NCBI GenBank assembly: GCA_947496235.1
Contig: CANMCE010000024.1
Span: 1 to 33,460, forward strand
DNA: 33,460 bases
Direction: 5' to 3'
Origin: an uncultured Glaciecola sp.
GTDB taxonomy: Bacteria > Pseudomonadota > Gammaproteobacteria > Enterobacterales > Alteromonadaceae
Shown here: positions 1 through 8,012 of the stretch, one piece after another
Numbering within the stretch: the first letter of the stretch is position 1
Layout: each line of letters opens with the position of its first letter
Program-made: the position numbers and the translations under genes
The notes under the pieces: generated by a model
Databases searched by the model: none
The model's input: the letters and a program-made list of their open reading frames with translations, nothing else
What the model was told of the DNA's origin: nothing

Positions 1-21
1 AGAATTTAGCTCAAATATAAA

Positions 22-57
22 CTGACACTGGCACCCTAAAATTCGGGTAACTGTCAG
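22..57 (-). terminator. Possible hairpin terminator at the end of the collar-like gene
   Basis: Read on the minus strand, an outer stem CTGACA/TGTCAG encloses an inner stem ACCC/GGGT with a loop of about 8 nt. The hairpin overlaps the stop codon of the gene ending at 54 and is followed by an AT-rich but not strongly T-rich stretch. A Rho-independent terminator is plausible, but the weak T tract keeps confidence low. Confidence 0.4.
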
Positions 58-692
58 ATCAAGTCTGAGCTACTACAATTTATGGGTCTTACTTCTTTAC
101 CTTGAATATTAATTGCTGAATATTCTGGTATTCCAGTTGGAATTGAAATGTATGTAGCGTCCTGAGAATTATTGCTGTGACCTTTTTGACCTTGATCGCT
201 TCTGGCATGCTGCCAATGGTTACCTTCAAGGACTAGCCTTGTCTCTTTATGAATATGGTCCAAAGCATCCATCTGTTGAAAAGACGCTAATTCCCTAGAA
301 TTACCTTCAGGGTCTCTAGTCCCTCTAATATCCAATCCTCGTAAAAACATACCCCTTAAATCCACTACAATATTGTGCCCAGTCAGCGCAGCAAATTTAC
401 TGCCCTCAACGGATCTCCCATCAGCAATAACCCATTGACCACTCTGCTCCTTATTAAATTGAACTTCGGTTAAAGTTGAAGCTAAAACAGTTCCAACTGG
501 CAAACTTTCTTTTTGAGTTGTGTTTACATTTTGTTCGGGAATGAACCCAAAAGGATCCCAACCCCATTGTCTTTTAGAAATTGCAATATAGATAAAAAAT
601 ACAACTGTTAATAAAATACTAATAGACATTATATATTTTGGAATGCTGACCCTATAATTACCAGCTGATATTTCTCCATTATTTGAATCCAT
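54..692 (-). CDS. Membrane-anchored protein with phage tail-collar-like domain
   Basis: The 212-residue product has a charged N-terminus, one hydrophobic segment at about residues 20-39, then an extracytoplasmic region. Residues from about 66 follow the pattern of phage tail-collar or tail-fibre C-terminal domains: a 'GTVLAS' start, 'GQWVIADGR', 'VVDLRGMFLRGLD', a 'DPEGN' loop, 'QMDALDHIH', and a final 'GKEVRP.N'. In tail fibres this fold forms the distal trimeric tip. Here it is fused to a transmembrane anchor with no other tail gene nearby, so it is not an ordinary virion part. The last residues after 'RPIN' do not look like the usual hydrophobic end of the family, and a one-base shift near 75 would give a different C-terminus, so slight decay is possible. 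The domain call is fairly sure; the function is unknown. Confidence 0.7.
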   Translation of the reverse strand: MDSNNGEISAGNYRVSIPKYIMSISILLTVVFFIYIAISKRQWGWDPFGFIPEQNVNTTQKESLPVGTVLASTLTEVQFNKEQSGQWVIADGRSVEGSKFAALTGHNIVVDLRGMFLRGLDIRGTRDPEGNSRELASFQQMDALDHIHKETRLVLEGNHWQHARSDQGQKGHSNNSQDATYISIPTGIPEYSAINIQGKEVRPINCSSSDLI

Positions 693-936
693 GAATTCCC
701 CTTTGATATAAATTAATTATCTGACAGATCTATTGAATTACACTTAAAAAATTGAAACAGCAAAATTTGGTTAATTTTTTAAATAACGCTTATTATTAAG
801 TCTCAAAATGGGTCGCCTATTCAAATTCTTTATTGATGCATTAACTAGGACTTACGGGCATATATGAAATTTAAAAAGTCACTTTAAGCTAATGCATACA
901 AGTGAATATAATCGACATTTCTTAAAATTTTACTCT

Positions 937-3081
937 TCACACATCCCAATACGAATAACTCTTTAAAAGAACAGGGATATTAACAAGGTCACTATGTATT
1001 ATTTCAACATCTATAAGTTCATTTGAATTCCATTTATACAATCCTGATCGCCTTGGTTTATTCTTATACGTTGATAGGGGAGTGGTTCTAATAATTTGAT
1101 TAAGTATAAATACCAATTTATCGTTACGGAACTTGTATTCGCCAGCAACTATCAATGTATTGATGAAGCCTGTTTTATCTTCATGAGTACCTTTCACTCT
1201 CTCATAAAGAGATTCTAAAAAATACATAGAAGGTGTCTTGTAAGCAACGACAGTTGGCTCTTTAGCATTATTTTCTTTTTCAAAATCTAGTTGATCCGCT
1301 CCACTTAAATAAAGAACTGTATCTCTAGTTGGATTAAGTTTTGTTAAAAAGCTATTCAAATCACTTCGCCAAGTTCTGTCTCGTAATATTTCACATTTTT
1401 GTTTTTGAGAATATTTTCCATCGCTGTTATTGTTATTGACCTCGACAATCGAATTTGACTCGATTTTAATCTCGTCTAGTTCATTGATGATTTGATGATA
1501 TAAGAGACGAGCACTAAATGAATCGAAATCATTCTCACTATTTAATATTACTAAGAAAACATCCTCACAATAATATTCTAATACTATATCTCTTATTATG
1601 GCTCTAACGGCTCTACTGTATGCATTAAGAACTATATAAACATCACCTTTTTTATTTTTTTTATGTTTAATCATGAACTTGTTAAAAAACTCAATAGCTT
1701 GTTCATTTATACTTCGGCGTTGTTTTTGAATTAAATCAGAAGAATAAGATGTCCACTTATAAAAGGCTTCATTTAATTCAGTCTTGAAATGTTTTTCATC
1801 ACCAACTTGGCGTTTTTTACTAGATAGGGCAATCAATTCTCCAATATTCATATATTTAATTCGGTTCAATAGAATTTTTACTTCACCTCTTTTTTTAATA
1901 TTCTTAACAGGTGTTATTGAGCTAAGTAAGTCTCCATTATTAGATATTGCAGAAGACAGGTACTCTAAAATAGCTAGAGAGGTTATTCGATGCACTGCTG
2001 CACCAGTAAAATGCGCATTTTGCATTCGAATTAATGTCAAGAGCTCCTTTGGCGTATTTATAGATCTGACCTTTCCTTCAAACAATGATTCATCTTTAGT
2101 AACGTGTTGTTGTAAAAATTTAATAAAAAGTTGAGTTGCCCCTGATATTGAACGAGTTTGATAAATTAAAGAGAACTGCTCTAAATCGCATTGAAGATCA
2201 CATATTGACTTTAAGTGGGAGATAATTGCTAAATTATTTTTAATAATATTTGTAGCTCTAATGTCTCTATTAGAAACTTTTATTTTATTTTCTTTATTTG
2301 ATTCATTTTTTTTGCTTTTGTATTCAGGATTGATTAAATCACTTAGCTTTATGTTTCTATTTACAAAAATGCTAGGACTAAAATTAAAAAAATCATCTGA
2401 AATTTCTCGATGAGTAACTTTTAGGCGAATGGCTATTTCATGCTTAAGTTGATCTACTATCATTATCGAACTCTGCATATTCCGAATACATTGTAGGATG
2501 TTTTCAGCATCATTTTTTACGTATTCATTTTTTAATTCTATGTTTCCGATATGATTAGCTATCCTCAAACATTCATAGGCTGTAAATCTTATTAGATCGG
2601 AATTTGAAATATTAGAACCCGCGATGATCGAAACATATTCTGCCGGATTTGAGCGAGCGAGAACTAACGCTAGAAAAGGCGCTGCAAATATGGTGGGAAA
2701 AACGAGTAAAACAGCGAATATTTGAAATAACGTGTGACTATCTTTAGTTTTTTCAAGTTGCATTAGATCCACGAAGGCAACTAAAGCGATCACAATACCT
2801 AACATCGTCAGGAATCGTTCAGGGTTGTTAAAAATCGCATTAAGGATAACTTTAGGTTCGTCTTTATATCTATAAATTGGCTGCAGATACAAATAAAGCC
2901 GTTGCCTTTTATGATGTGGTTTTGAATGAAATAAAAGTGTAACGCTTGCCAACCATTTCATTGCACCAAAGAGGAGATTATACCAAAAAGAAAATAATGC
3001 AGCCTTTATTAAAGTTTTAGGGTTTCTAACGATTACCTTCCAAGTAGATTTCCATTTTTTTTTATATAGCTGTTGATTCAT
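937..3081 (-). CDS. Large membrane protein of unknown function
   Basis: The 714-residue product is not recognised. The N-terminal part is very basic and has a hydrophobic stretch near residues 26-50, followed by two clear membrane segments at about 92-110 and 117-142. The remaining 570 residues are probably cytoplasmic, rich in Lys, Asn and Ile, and mostly helical. Near residues 480-560 there are alternating hydrophobic strands ('GDVYIVLNAYSRAVRAI', 'VFLVILNSE') that suggest an alpha/beta domain. No Walker, HD, PIN or nuclease signature is visible. The gene stands alone: both neighbours are on the same strand but separated by 244 and 328 nt. It could be a membrane-tethered defence or sensor protein, but nothing in the sequence proves that. 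Confidence 0.75.
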   Translation of the reverse strand: MNQQLYKKKWKSTWKVIVRNPKTLIKAALFSFWYNLLFGAMKWLASVTLLFHSKPHHKRQRLYLYLQPIYRYKDEPKVILNAIFNNPERFLTMLGIVIALVAFVDLMQLEKTKDSHTLFQIFAVLLVFPTIFAAPFLALVLARSNPAEYVSIIAGSNISNSDLIRFTAYECLRIANHIGNIELKNEYVKNDAENILQCIRNMQSSIMIVDQLKHEIAIRLKVTHREISDDFFNFSPSIFVNRNIKLSDLINPEYKSKKNESNKENKIKVSNRDIRATNIIKNNLAIISHLKSICDLQCDLEQFSLIYQTRSISGATQLFIKFLQQHVTKDESLFEGKVRSINTPKELLTLIRMQNAHFTGAAVHRITSLAILEYLSSAISNNGDLLSSITPVKNIKKRGEVKILLNRIKYMNIGELIALSSKKRQVGDEKHFKTELNEAFYKWTSYSSDLIQKQRRSINEQAIEFFNKFMIKHKKNKKGDVYIVLNAYSRAVRAIIRDIVLEYYCEDVFLVILNSENDFDSFSARLLYHQIINELDEIKIESNSIVEVNNNNSDGKYSQKQKCEILRDRTWRSDLNSFLTKLNPTRDTVLYLSGADQLDFEKENNAKEPTVVAYKTPSMYFLESLYERVKGTHEDKTGFINTLIVAGEYKFRNDKLVFILNQIIRTTPLSTYKNKPRRSGLYKWNSNELIDVEIIHSDLVNIPVLLKSYSYWDV

Positions 3082-3237
3082 GTAAAAGTCCTTTTAAACA
3101 TCATTAAAAGTATCTATAAATAATGTAAAACTAGGTAATTTAAAATTTTTTTGGAACTCATTATCAAGTTAAAATTAGAACGAAAATCATTCGATTTCAA
3201 GATGGCTTATCCTTGAACGTTGATGATAAAACGGAGC

Positions 3238-3345
3238 ATTGACAATTTAACCATCTGAAAGACATATTTACCGGATGAATATTTATAAATGTCTCAGATT
3301 TCCGTTAGATATCATCGAATTCACAGTTTGCTTTTATGACCGAAG
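3238..3345 (+). pseudogene. IS6-family transposase 5' remnant (first copy)
   Basis: This fragment lies in the 328-nt gap between two minus-strand genes. Read from about 3284 it gives YKCLRFPLDIIEFTVCFYDR, matching the N-terminus of IS6/IS26-type transposases ('FKRHRFPPEIISHAVWLYFRF'). The nucleotides also match the larger IS6 pseudogene at 12112-12838, beginning at 'attgacaa' in both. Homology stops after about 110 nt, so only the element's left end survives. The DNA match to the second copy is visible by eye; the family name rests on remembered IS6 N-termini. Confidence 0.6.
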
Positions 3346-3409
3346 TTAAAAAAATACAACCAGTTAATTGTGTAGTACCTAAGTTAAAACATAGTCTGAC
3401 AAAGCTTGT

Positions 3410-4927
3410 TTATTTATTTAAAGTAAATTCATACGGCGTTTCAAACTGAGGTTTAGGCATTCCTTTGTTATCTAATTGACGAACCAACCATGCTTGGACT
3501 TGCATTTTTACCGTTTCACCGTCTTTTCTAAAGCCGATAGTCATAAAATGTTCTTTGGTTCGTGGTCTCCAATATGTAGAAAACCATCTACCATTTTGTG
3601 TGCCTACTCTAAAAGGTTCCTCGGGGTATTCGACTTTTTCAGGTTCCCATGAGCAATTTATTCTCGCTTTGCGATCTGGAAAATATTCAGGGTCATATTT
3701 AGGTTTTGCGGTTGCTACAGAATTAACGCCAGTCAGGTTGGAAGTGGGTGAGGCAACTACTTCAATTAACTTCTTACCATGATTTCCAATTTTGACTGAA
3801 GAAATTCGTCCAAAATGTACGTCTCCCGATAATACAACGATATCTCTTTTTGCATCTGCTAGCGCATTTATCAACTTGGTATATTGGCTTTTGAAACTGA
3901 GTAGATTTCGTTCGGTTTTATTTTCTTCAACTATTAATATTTGCGGGATAACTAAAACGCCTGGAGTCGTTAGGTTTTTCGCCCATTCAATCATTTTGGA
4001 AAAGTTTTCTTTATTAATAAATTGGGTCTTTGAACGAGTAGAGCGTAAATCGGCAATACAAAATGAAATATCATCTCCAATTTTAAAGAACTCAAGCGGT
4101 TTAGTCGTTTGCTGAATATTTTCAACCCCATTTTTTGAGGCTTTTTTCCAAGCTCTTCGAATCTTCGCTATACGCAGCATGAAAAGAGTAGGAATAAAAC
4201 CATCATAAAATGGGTAATCATTCCAATATTCGTGGTCATCTGGCAACATCCATGTACCGCCTCTTCGTAACATGTTGTCTAGAACTTTCCAATGCTCTTG
4301 ATAATCATCTGCAATACGACAGCGAACTTCGTTGGTGAGAGGGGATAGTGAATCAATACCTATATCTAGGTAAACCTGATCCCCTACCATGAATTTTATA
4401 TCGGGTTGAACGGCTTGCGTACCATTATGGTAAAGTGCTTTAAAAGCATTTGCAGTATTGCCATCGTCTTTGTGAGCGTAAAAACAGCTACTTAAGGAAA
4501 GCGTAAATGCGGTGTTTTCCTCAGTGGGAAGGGATAAAGGCAAGGTTGTAAAGTATGCTGTTTTTAACTGAAGCCAATCACCGACAAATTCAGATGCTTC
4601 ATGTTCAATTTGTCTGTAAAAAACAGCGGTGTATTTTGTATTGGGCGACAAACCTTCAATTGTTAATAAAGTAAAGAATCGATTGCTGAGGTTCTCAATG
4701 GGCTTCTCCCATTGTACCCTTACAATATCGATACTTTGAACTTGTTCATTATCTTTAAATATAACAACACGACTTAAAAGCGGCTTGTATTGATTAGCAT
4801 CAAGTGTCCCAACCCATAGTTGTCCAGTTTCAGTGGTAACTTTATGTGGAATTAGGTTCCAACGTGAGGGATCCGAACGAATTGGTGCAGGTTGATTTAT
4901 TGAGGTGCTACGGTTAATTATTTTCAT
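3410..4927 (-). CDS. PhoD-type alkaline phosphatase / phosphodiesterase
   Basis: The 505-residue protein has the PhoD calcineurin-like fold: an N-terminal fibronectin-like region (residues ~30-130), then the metallophosphatase core. Metal-site motifs are LSSCF (C148), MVGDQVYLDIG (D183, Y186, D188), LPDDHEYWNDYP (229-238) and VVLSGDVHFG (D369, H371), followed by the 'VVASPTSN' segment. The family hydrolyses phosphomonoesters and phosphodiesters using Fe/Ca. The classical PhoD is Tat-exported, but no twin-arginine or other signal peptide is visible here, so this version may be cytosolic. The start is the ATG at 4927 with a weak GGAAC upstream. It is not in an obvious operon; the spacer to the divergent operon at 5327 is about 400 nt. 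The assignment is secure at family level, but the substrate is unknown. Confidence 0.9.
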   Translation of the reverse strand: MKIINRSTSINQPAPIRSDPSRWNLIPHKVTTETGQLWVGTLDANQYKPLLSRVVIFKDNEQVQSIDIVRVQWEKPIENLSNRFFTLLTIEGLSPNTKYTAVFYRQIEHEASEFVGDWLQLKTAYFTTLPLSLPTEENTAFTLSLSSCFYAHKDDGNTANAFKALYHNGTQAVQPDIKFMVGDQVYLDIGIDSLSPLTNEVRCRIADDYQEHWKVLDNMLRRGGTWMLPDDHEYWNDYPFYDGFIPTLFMLRIAKIRRAWKKASKNGVENIQQTTKPLEFFKIGDDISFCIADLRSTRSKTQFINKENFSKMIEWAKNLTTPGVLVIPQILIVEENKTERNLLSFKSQYTKLINALADAKRDIVVLSGDVHFGRISSVKIGNHGKKLIEVVASPTSNLTGVNSVATAKPKYDPEYFPDRKARINCSWEPEKVEYPEEPFRVGTQNGRWFSTYWRPRTKEHFMTIGFRKDGETVKMQVQAWLVRQLDNKGMPKPQFETPYEFTLNK

Positions 4928-5217
4928 AGGGACGTTCCATGTGATTTTTAACCTTAAGCTTAATCATTTAGCTCAAAAATAAATGTACGTCCAAAGCGCA
5001 AAGTCAAACTTTGATTAAAGTTACAACTCACTTAGTAGTGTAAATTCTTTTTTAATTTGCCAGAAAATATTGAAATAAACAATGATTAAAAATTGCACAA
5101 CGTTTTTAAAGACTAAAATCAGGTGAGTCCGAAGAAATTAAGTTAGTGATACGTTTAATATTTTTTCTTTTTATGTGTGGTGAGAAACCTGTCTCTAAAA
5201 GAAGACGTAAAAAATTC

Positions 5218-5245
5218 TTGACAGTTACTGACAGTATTCTATATT
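5218..5245 (+). promoter_or_regulatory. Sigma70-type promoter of the lipoprotein-MBL operon
   Basis: The perfect -35 TTGACA at 5218-5223 is separated by 16 bp from a TATATT -10 at 5240-5245, giving an expected start near 5252 and a 5' leader of about 75 nt before the first gene. A direct repeat GACAGT-TACT-GACAGT (period 10 bp) overlaps the -35 and spacer and may be a regulator site. The rest of the 4928-5326 gap is AT-rich and shows no gene. Confidence 0.7.
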
Positions 5246-5326
5246 AAACTTAGCAGAAAGGACTTAACTCTCTGAATTCAGCGGTCTCAGGGGAAACCAA
5301 TAAGCATTGATAACCCATGGACGAAT

Positions 5327-6028
5327 ATGCTTTTCTCTATTGTTTTTCAGCCGCACTCTAACTCTAAATTTCGAAGACTTTTAGCTTTGGGCTTAATTGC
5401 TAGTTTTTGCTCGCTTGTTTCTGGTTGCATATCGTCCGCCAAGGTAGATAGAGATGGAAGAATAAGTGTTTCTCACTTTGGCGTTTTACATGTTTATCCT
5501 AACCCAGAAGAGTCTTCCGTAATTGATTTGCGAGACGCTACGCTACTCGGTGTGTATTCTGACGGCTCAATCTCTTTAGGATACAAGAATAAAAAAGAAC
5601 ATAAAATTCAATTAGGATGTAATGCCCTTATCATCACTGATGATAAAACAGATCACTCACAGGTTGTTACAACAGTTAACTCAATTCCTTTTCATAAAGT
5701 TTGTTCAGTAAGCGCAGATTCGGATAAAGAAATAGAAAATCAGTTTGATAAAGAATCTCAAACAGTTTATTTGGGTGTCACTAAAATCACTCAATCTCTT
5801 ACTTTCCCACCGAAAAGTGGGTTAAAAGCCCAAGAGTTTAGCTCATGGGGAATGATGGTTGGTGATACCTCTGTGTTAGGCCATAGTCGAAAATCCCTTA
5901 TCTCTAGTGGCAGCGAATGCACAGTTCTCATACTAGCTCAAACTCGAAGCGAGTATGAATTTTATAAACAACATCTTAATTTCAAGGACGGAGAAAATTT
6001 ATGTTTAGCGTTAAATCCTACATCTTAG
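5327..6028 (+). CDS. Lipoprotein, first gene of MBL operon
   Basis: The 233-residue product has a long n-region with Lys-Phe-Arg-Arg, a hydrophobic core and a lipobox LVSG|C with the acylated cysteine at residue 34. The residue after Cys is Ile, so outer-membrane sorting is expected. The mature part is polar and beta-like, with a repeated '.GVYSDGSISLGY' feel and three further cysteines (near 'GCNALII', 'HKVCSVSA', 'SECTVLI'), plus one near the C-terminus. No known domain is recognised. The chosen ATG at 5327 has only a weak ribosome site. The gene overlaps the next one by 28 nt, which points to coupled translation and a shared function with the second lipoprotein. Confidence 0.75.
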   Translation: MLFSIVFQPHSNSKFRRLLALGLIASFCSLVSGCISSAKVDRDGRISVSHFGVLHVYPNPEESSVIDLRDATLLGVYSDGSISLGYKNKKEHKIQLGCNALIITDDKTDHSQVVTTVNSIPFHKVCSVSADSDKEIENQFDKESQTVYLGVTKITQSLTFPPKSGLKAQEFSSWGMMVGDTSVLGHSRKSLISSGSECTVLILAQTRSEYEFYKQHLNFKDGENLCLALNPTS

Positions 6029-6864
6029 TAGCGCTTTTTTGCATTGCTTGCCTTACAGGTTGCTTTTCGACACCTGATCATAGCAATACACTCATTTTTG
6101 GAACTGAAACTAAATTCGCTATTGATGTCAGCTCATCATCAACAACGCAATTACCTGAAATTACAGTGGGGTATAAACGAACTGAAGCTGTATGGCTTCC
6201 TCTTCTCGCAAATCAAAAAAATGAAGATGAATTTACTCCTGCACCTTGCTCTAGTGATAACACGTTGAATGATTGTAAATTCCAGGCAACGAACTCAGAA
6301 GATGCCTATTCTGTGTTGGCTTCTTTTGGCGCTAAATTTGGGGGAGAAGCGGATTCTGACGTTAATAATCCCACATCAGGTTCTGACGGTCAGTCTTTAG
6401 CTAAAGGCTCAGCTCAAGCTTCTGGAGGAATAGCTCAGTATTTTGCAACTGGATTAGCGGCTCAAAAATTAGCGGCAGAAGGTGGTGCGTCTTTGGTGAC
6501 GGTTCAAAGTGGAAATACCAAACCTAAAAGAACCGCTGTCGAAGTTTTAATGGAAGAAAGGGGCCTTTCAGAGCAAGAATCTCAAGAGCTACTTAAACAA
6601 GCCACTAAAAGATTTGAAACTAAGCAAGTATTGGTAGACGAAATCGTTAAAAGATTATCTAAAGACGGCAATGTCGAAACAGAAAGACTCAAAACTATTG
6701 GTGAGAAGCTTAAAGGAGATTATCCAGATATAGGCTCATTTAATAAATTGATATCAGCGACAACTGTGGCCGAAGTAAAAGAAGTCGTTGGAGATATTGC
6801 CTCAATAGATGCTAGAGATGGTGAGAAACACCCTCTAGACGCCCTTATTGCAGAAACATTTTAA
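6001..6864 (+). CDS. Lipoprotein, second gene of MBL operon
   Basis: The 287-residue product starts with a short signal and lipobox LTG|C (Cys21, followed by Phe). Residues ~30-70 ('TLIFGTETKFAIDVSS...PEITVGYKRTEAVWLPLL') and ~90-105 ('DAYSVLASFGAKFGG') look like beta-strand segments, followed by a Gly/Ala/Ser-rich low-complexity linker (~120-155) and a helical C-terminal half with heptad-like charge patterns. I remember proteins with the 'GYKR.EAVWLPLL ... YSVLASFG' arrangement as uncharacterised and cannot name a function. The start is supported by GGAG about 7 nt upstream. It overlaps the upstream lipoprotein gene and is 12 nt from the next gene, so it sits inside a tight operon. Confidence 0.8.
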   Translation: MFSVKSYILVALFCIACLTGCFSTPDHSNTLIFGTETKFAIDVSSSSTTQLPEITVGYKRTEAVWLPLLANQKNEDEFTPAPCSSDNTLNDCKFQATNSEDAYSVLASFGAKFGGEADSDVNNPTSGSDGQSLAKGSAQASGGIAQYFATGLAAQKLAAEGGASLVTVQSGNTKPKRTAVEVLMEERGLSEQESQELLKQATKRFETKQVLVDEIVKRLSKDGNVETERLKTIGEKLKGDYPDIGSFNKLISATTVAEVKEVVGDIASIDARDGEKHPLDALIAETF

Positions 6865-6876
6865 AAGGAGATCCGA

Positions 6877-7083
6877 ATGGACATGAAAATAAAAGTAATC
6901 AAAATGAGTGGTAAAGATGAAGATGATAATAAAAAAATAAACAACGTTATGTCTGACATGTTGAAAGAAGGTTTCGAAGATATTACTTCTAAATTAGTTA
7001 AAAAATTCACGTACGATGCATATTCGGCTGGTGGCAAACAAGACCCTCTAGAAGATGTTACGGTGCTTATTGGAACCAAATAG
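6877..7083 (+). CDS. Small acidic/basic hypothetical protein in MBL operon
   Basis: The 68-residue soluble protein has no signal peptide or membrane segment. It opens with a beta-like 'MDMKIKVIKMSG', then a charged helix ('DEDDNKKINNVMSDMLKEGFEDI'), and ends with 'EDVTVLIGTK', a strand-helix-strand outline. The start is firm: AAGGAG lies 6 nt upstream of the ATG, and the gene sits 12 nt after one operon gene and 11 nt before the next. It is likely a cytoplasmic partner of the membrane protein that follows. The family is not recognised. Confidence 0.75.
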   Translation: MDMKIKVIKMSGKDEDDNKKINNVMSDMLKEGFEDITSKLVKKFTYDAYSAGGKQDPLEDVTVLIGTK

Positions 7084-7094
7084 GAAACTTTTTC

Positions 7095-8012
7095 ATGAAA
7101 ATTCCATTGTTTTCTTCTTTTTTTAAAAAGAGAGATTTCAGAGATAGTATTGAGCCATCCGTTAGAGAAGTTTCTGAATTACTCATTTTTGCACAAGAAA
7201 ACGATATCGCCGTTTCCGAGCCACATTTGACCATTTTATGTGAATATGTGGAAATGAAAAAAGAAGACAGTTTTGAACACTTCGATAGCCGTGAAGCTAA
7301 TGAAGCTAACTGGAAAAATAACGATTTCAAACAAAGTGCTTTTTGTTTAAAAGATGTTCATATTGCCTACACGCAATTGTGTAAAAAGACGCTACCCGTA
7401 ACGGGAAAAACGATAATTGATTCAAAAGACTCCCCAAGAGTCTGGCAACTTTTTTACCTAATTATAATTTTAGTTCCAACCTTAATTGCGTTTGAGGTAT
7501 TACGGCAATTTATCTTAGAAATACCAGATGCAGATGAAATCTTTCCAACATTATATTTAATTGATAGATATGCGTATCAACATCTAGCCTTCTTTTGGGC
7601 AATGCTTGGAAGTTGCATATTTCTAGTTAAAAAACACTCAGATTTGGCCGCAAATTACCAATTTGAATTACACAAAAGTGTGAATGGATGGCTTCCAAGG
7701 GTAATTTTAGGGACCGTACTAGGTGGTATTTCGCCTTTAATATTTGATTTTAACTACATTTCAGACACTGGTGTTGATGAAAATTCAGCTGCGTTCTTAA
7801 TTGGGTTATCGGTAAAAATATTTTACGGTGCAATTGAAAAAGTCATTAATGAAATAGCCAATAGGTTTAATCTCTCCAACATTAAGGGTGCAACAAAAGA
7901 TAAAAAATCGTTTGAAGAGGAAATTGTCGAAGCCGTCAAAAACGGTAAGCTTACAAGTGCTGAAGCTCAAGAATTATTAGAGTTATTTAAGAAAGCAAAA
8001 GACGATGGATAA
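7095..8012 (+). CDS. Multi-pass membrane protein in MBL operon
   Basis: The 305-residue product has a soluble N-terminal helical domain (~1-115), then hydrophobic segments at about 118-140, 155-178, 202-222 and 235-255, and a soluble C-terminal tail ending in an amphipathic helix ('SAEAQELLELFKKAKDDG'). The first helix pair is connected by an acidic loop ('IPDADEIFP'). No transporter or enzyme motif is visible. AGGAAA precedes the ATG, and the 3' end overlaps the next gene by 8 nt (the ATG lies within the final codons), indicating translational coupling to the MBL-fold hydrolase. It probably tethers or transmits a signal for the operon products across the inner membrane; that role is inferred from context only. 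Confidence 0.8.
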   Translation: MKIPLFSSFFKKRDFRDSIEPSVREVSELLIFAQENDIAVSEPHLTILCEYVEMKKEDSFEHFDSREANEANWKNNDFKQSAFCLKDVHIAYTQLCKKTLPVTGKTIIDSKDSPRVWQLFYLIIILVPTLIAFEVLRQFILEIPDADEIFPTLYLIDRYAYQHLAFFWAMLGSCIFLVKKHSDLAANYQFELHKSVNGWLPRVILGTVLGGISPLIFDFNYISDTGVDENSAAFLIGLSVKIFYGAIEKVINEIANRFNLSNIKGATKDKKSFEEEIVEAVKNGKLTSAEAQELLELFKKAKDDG

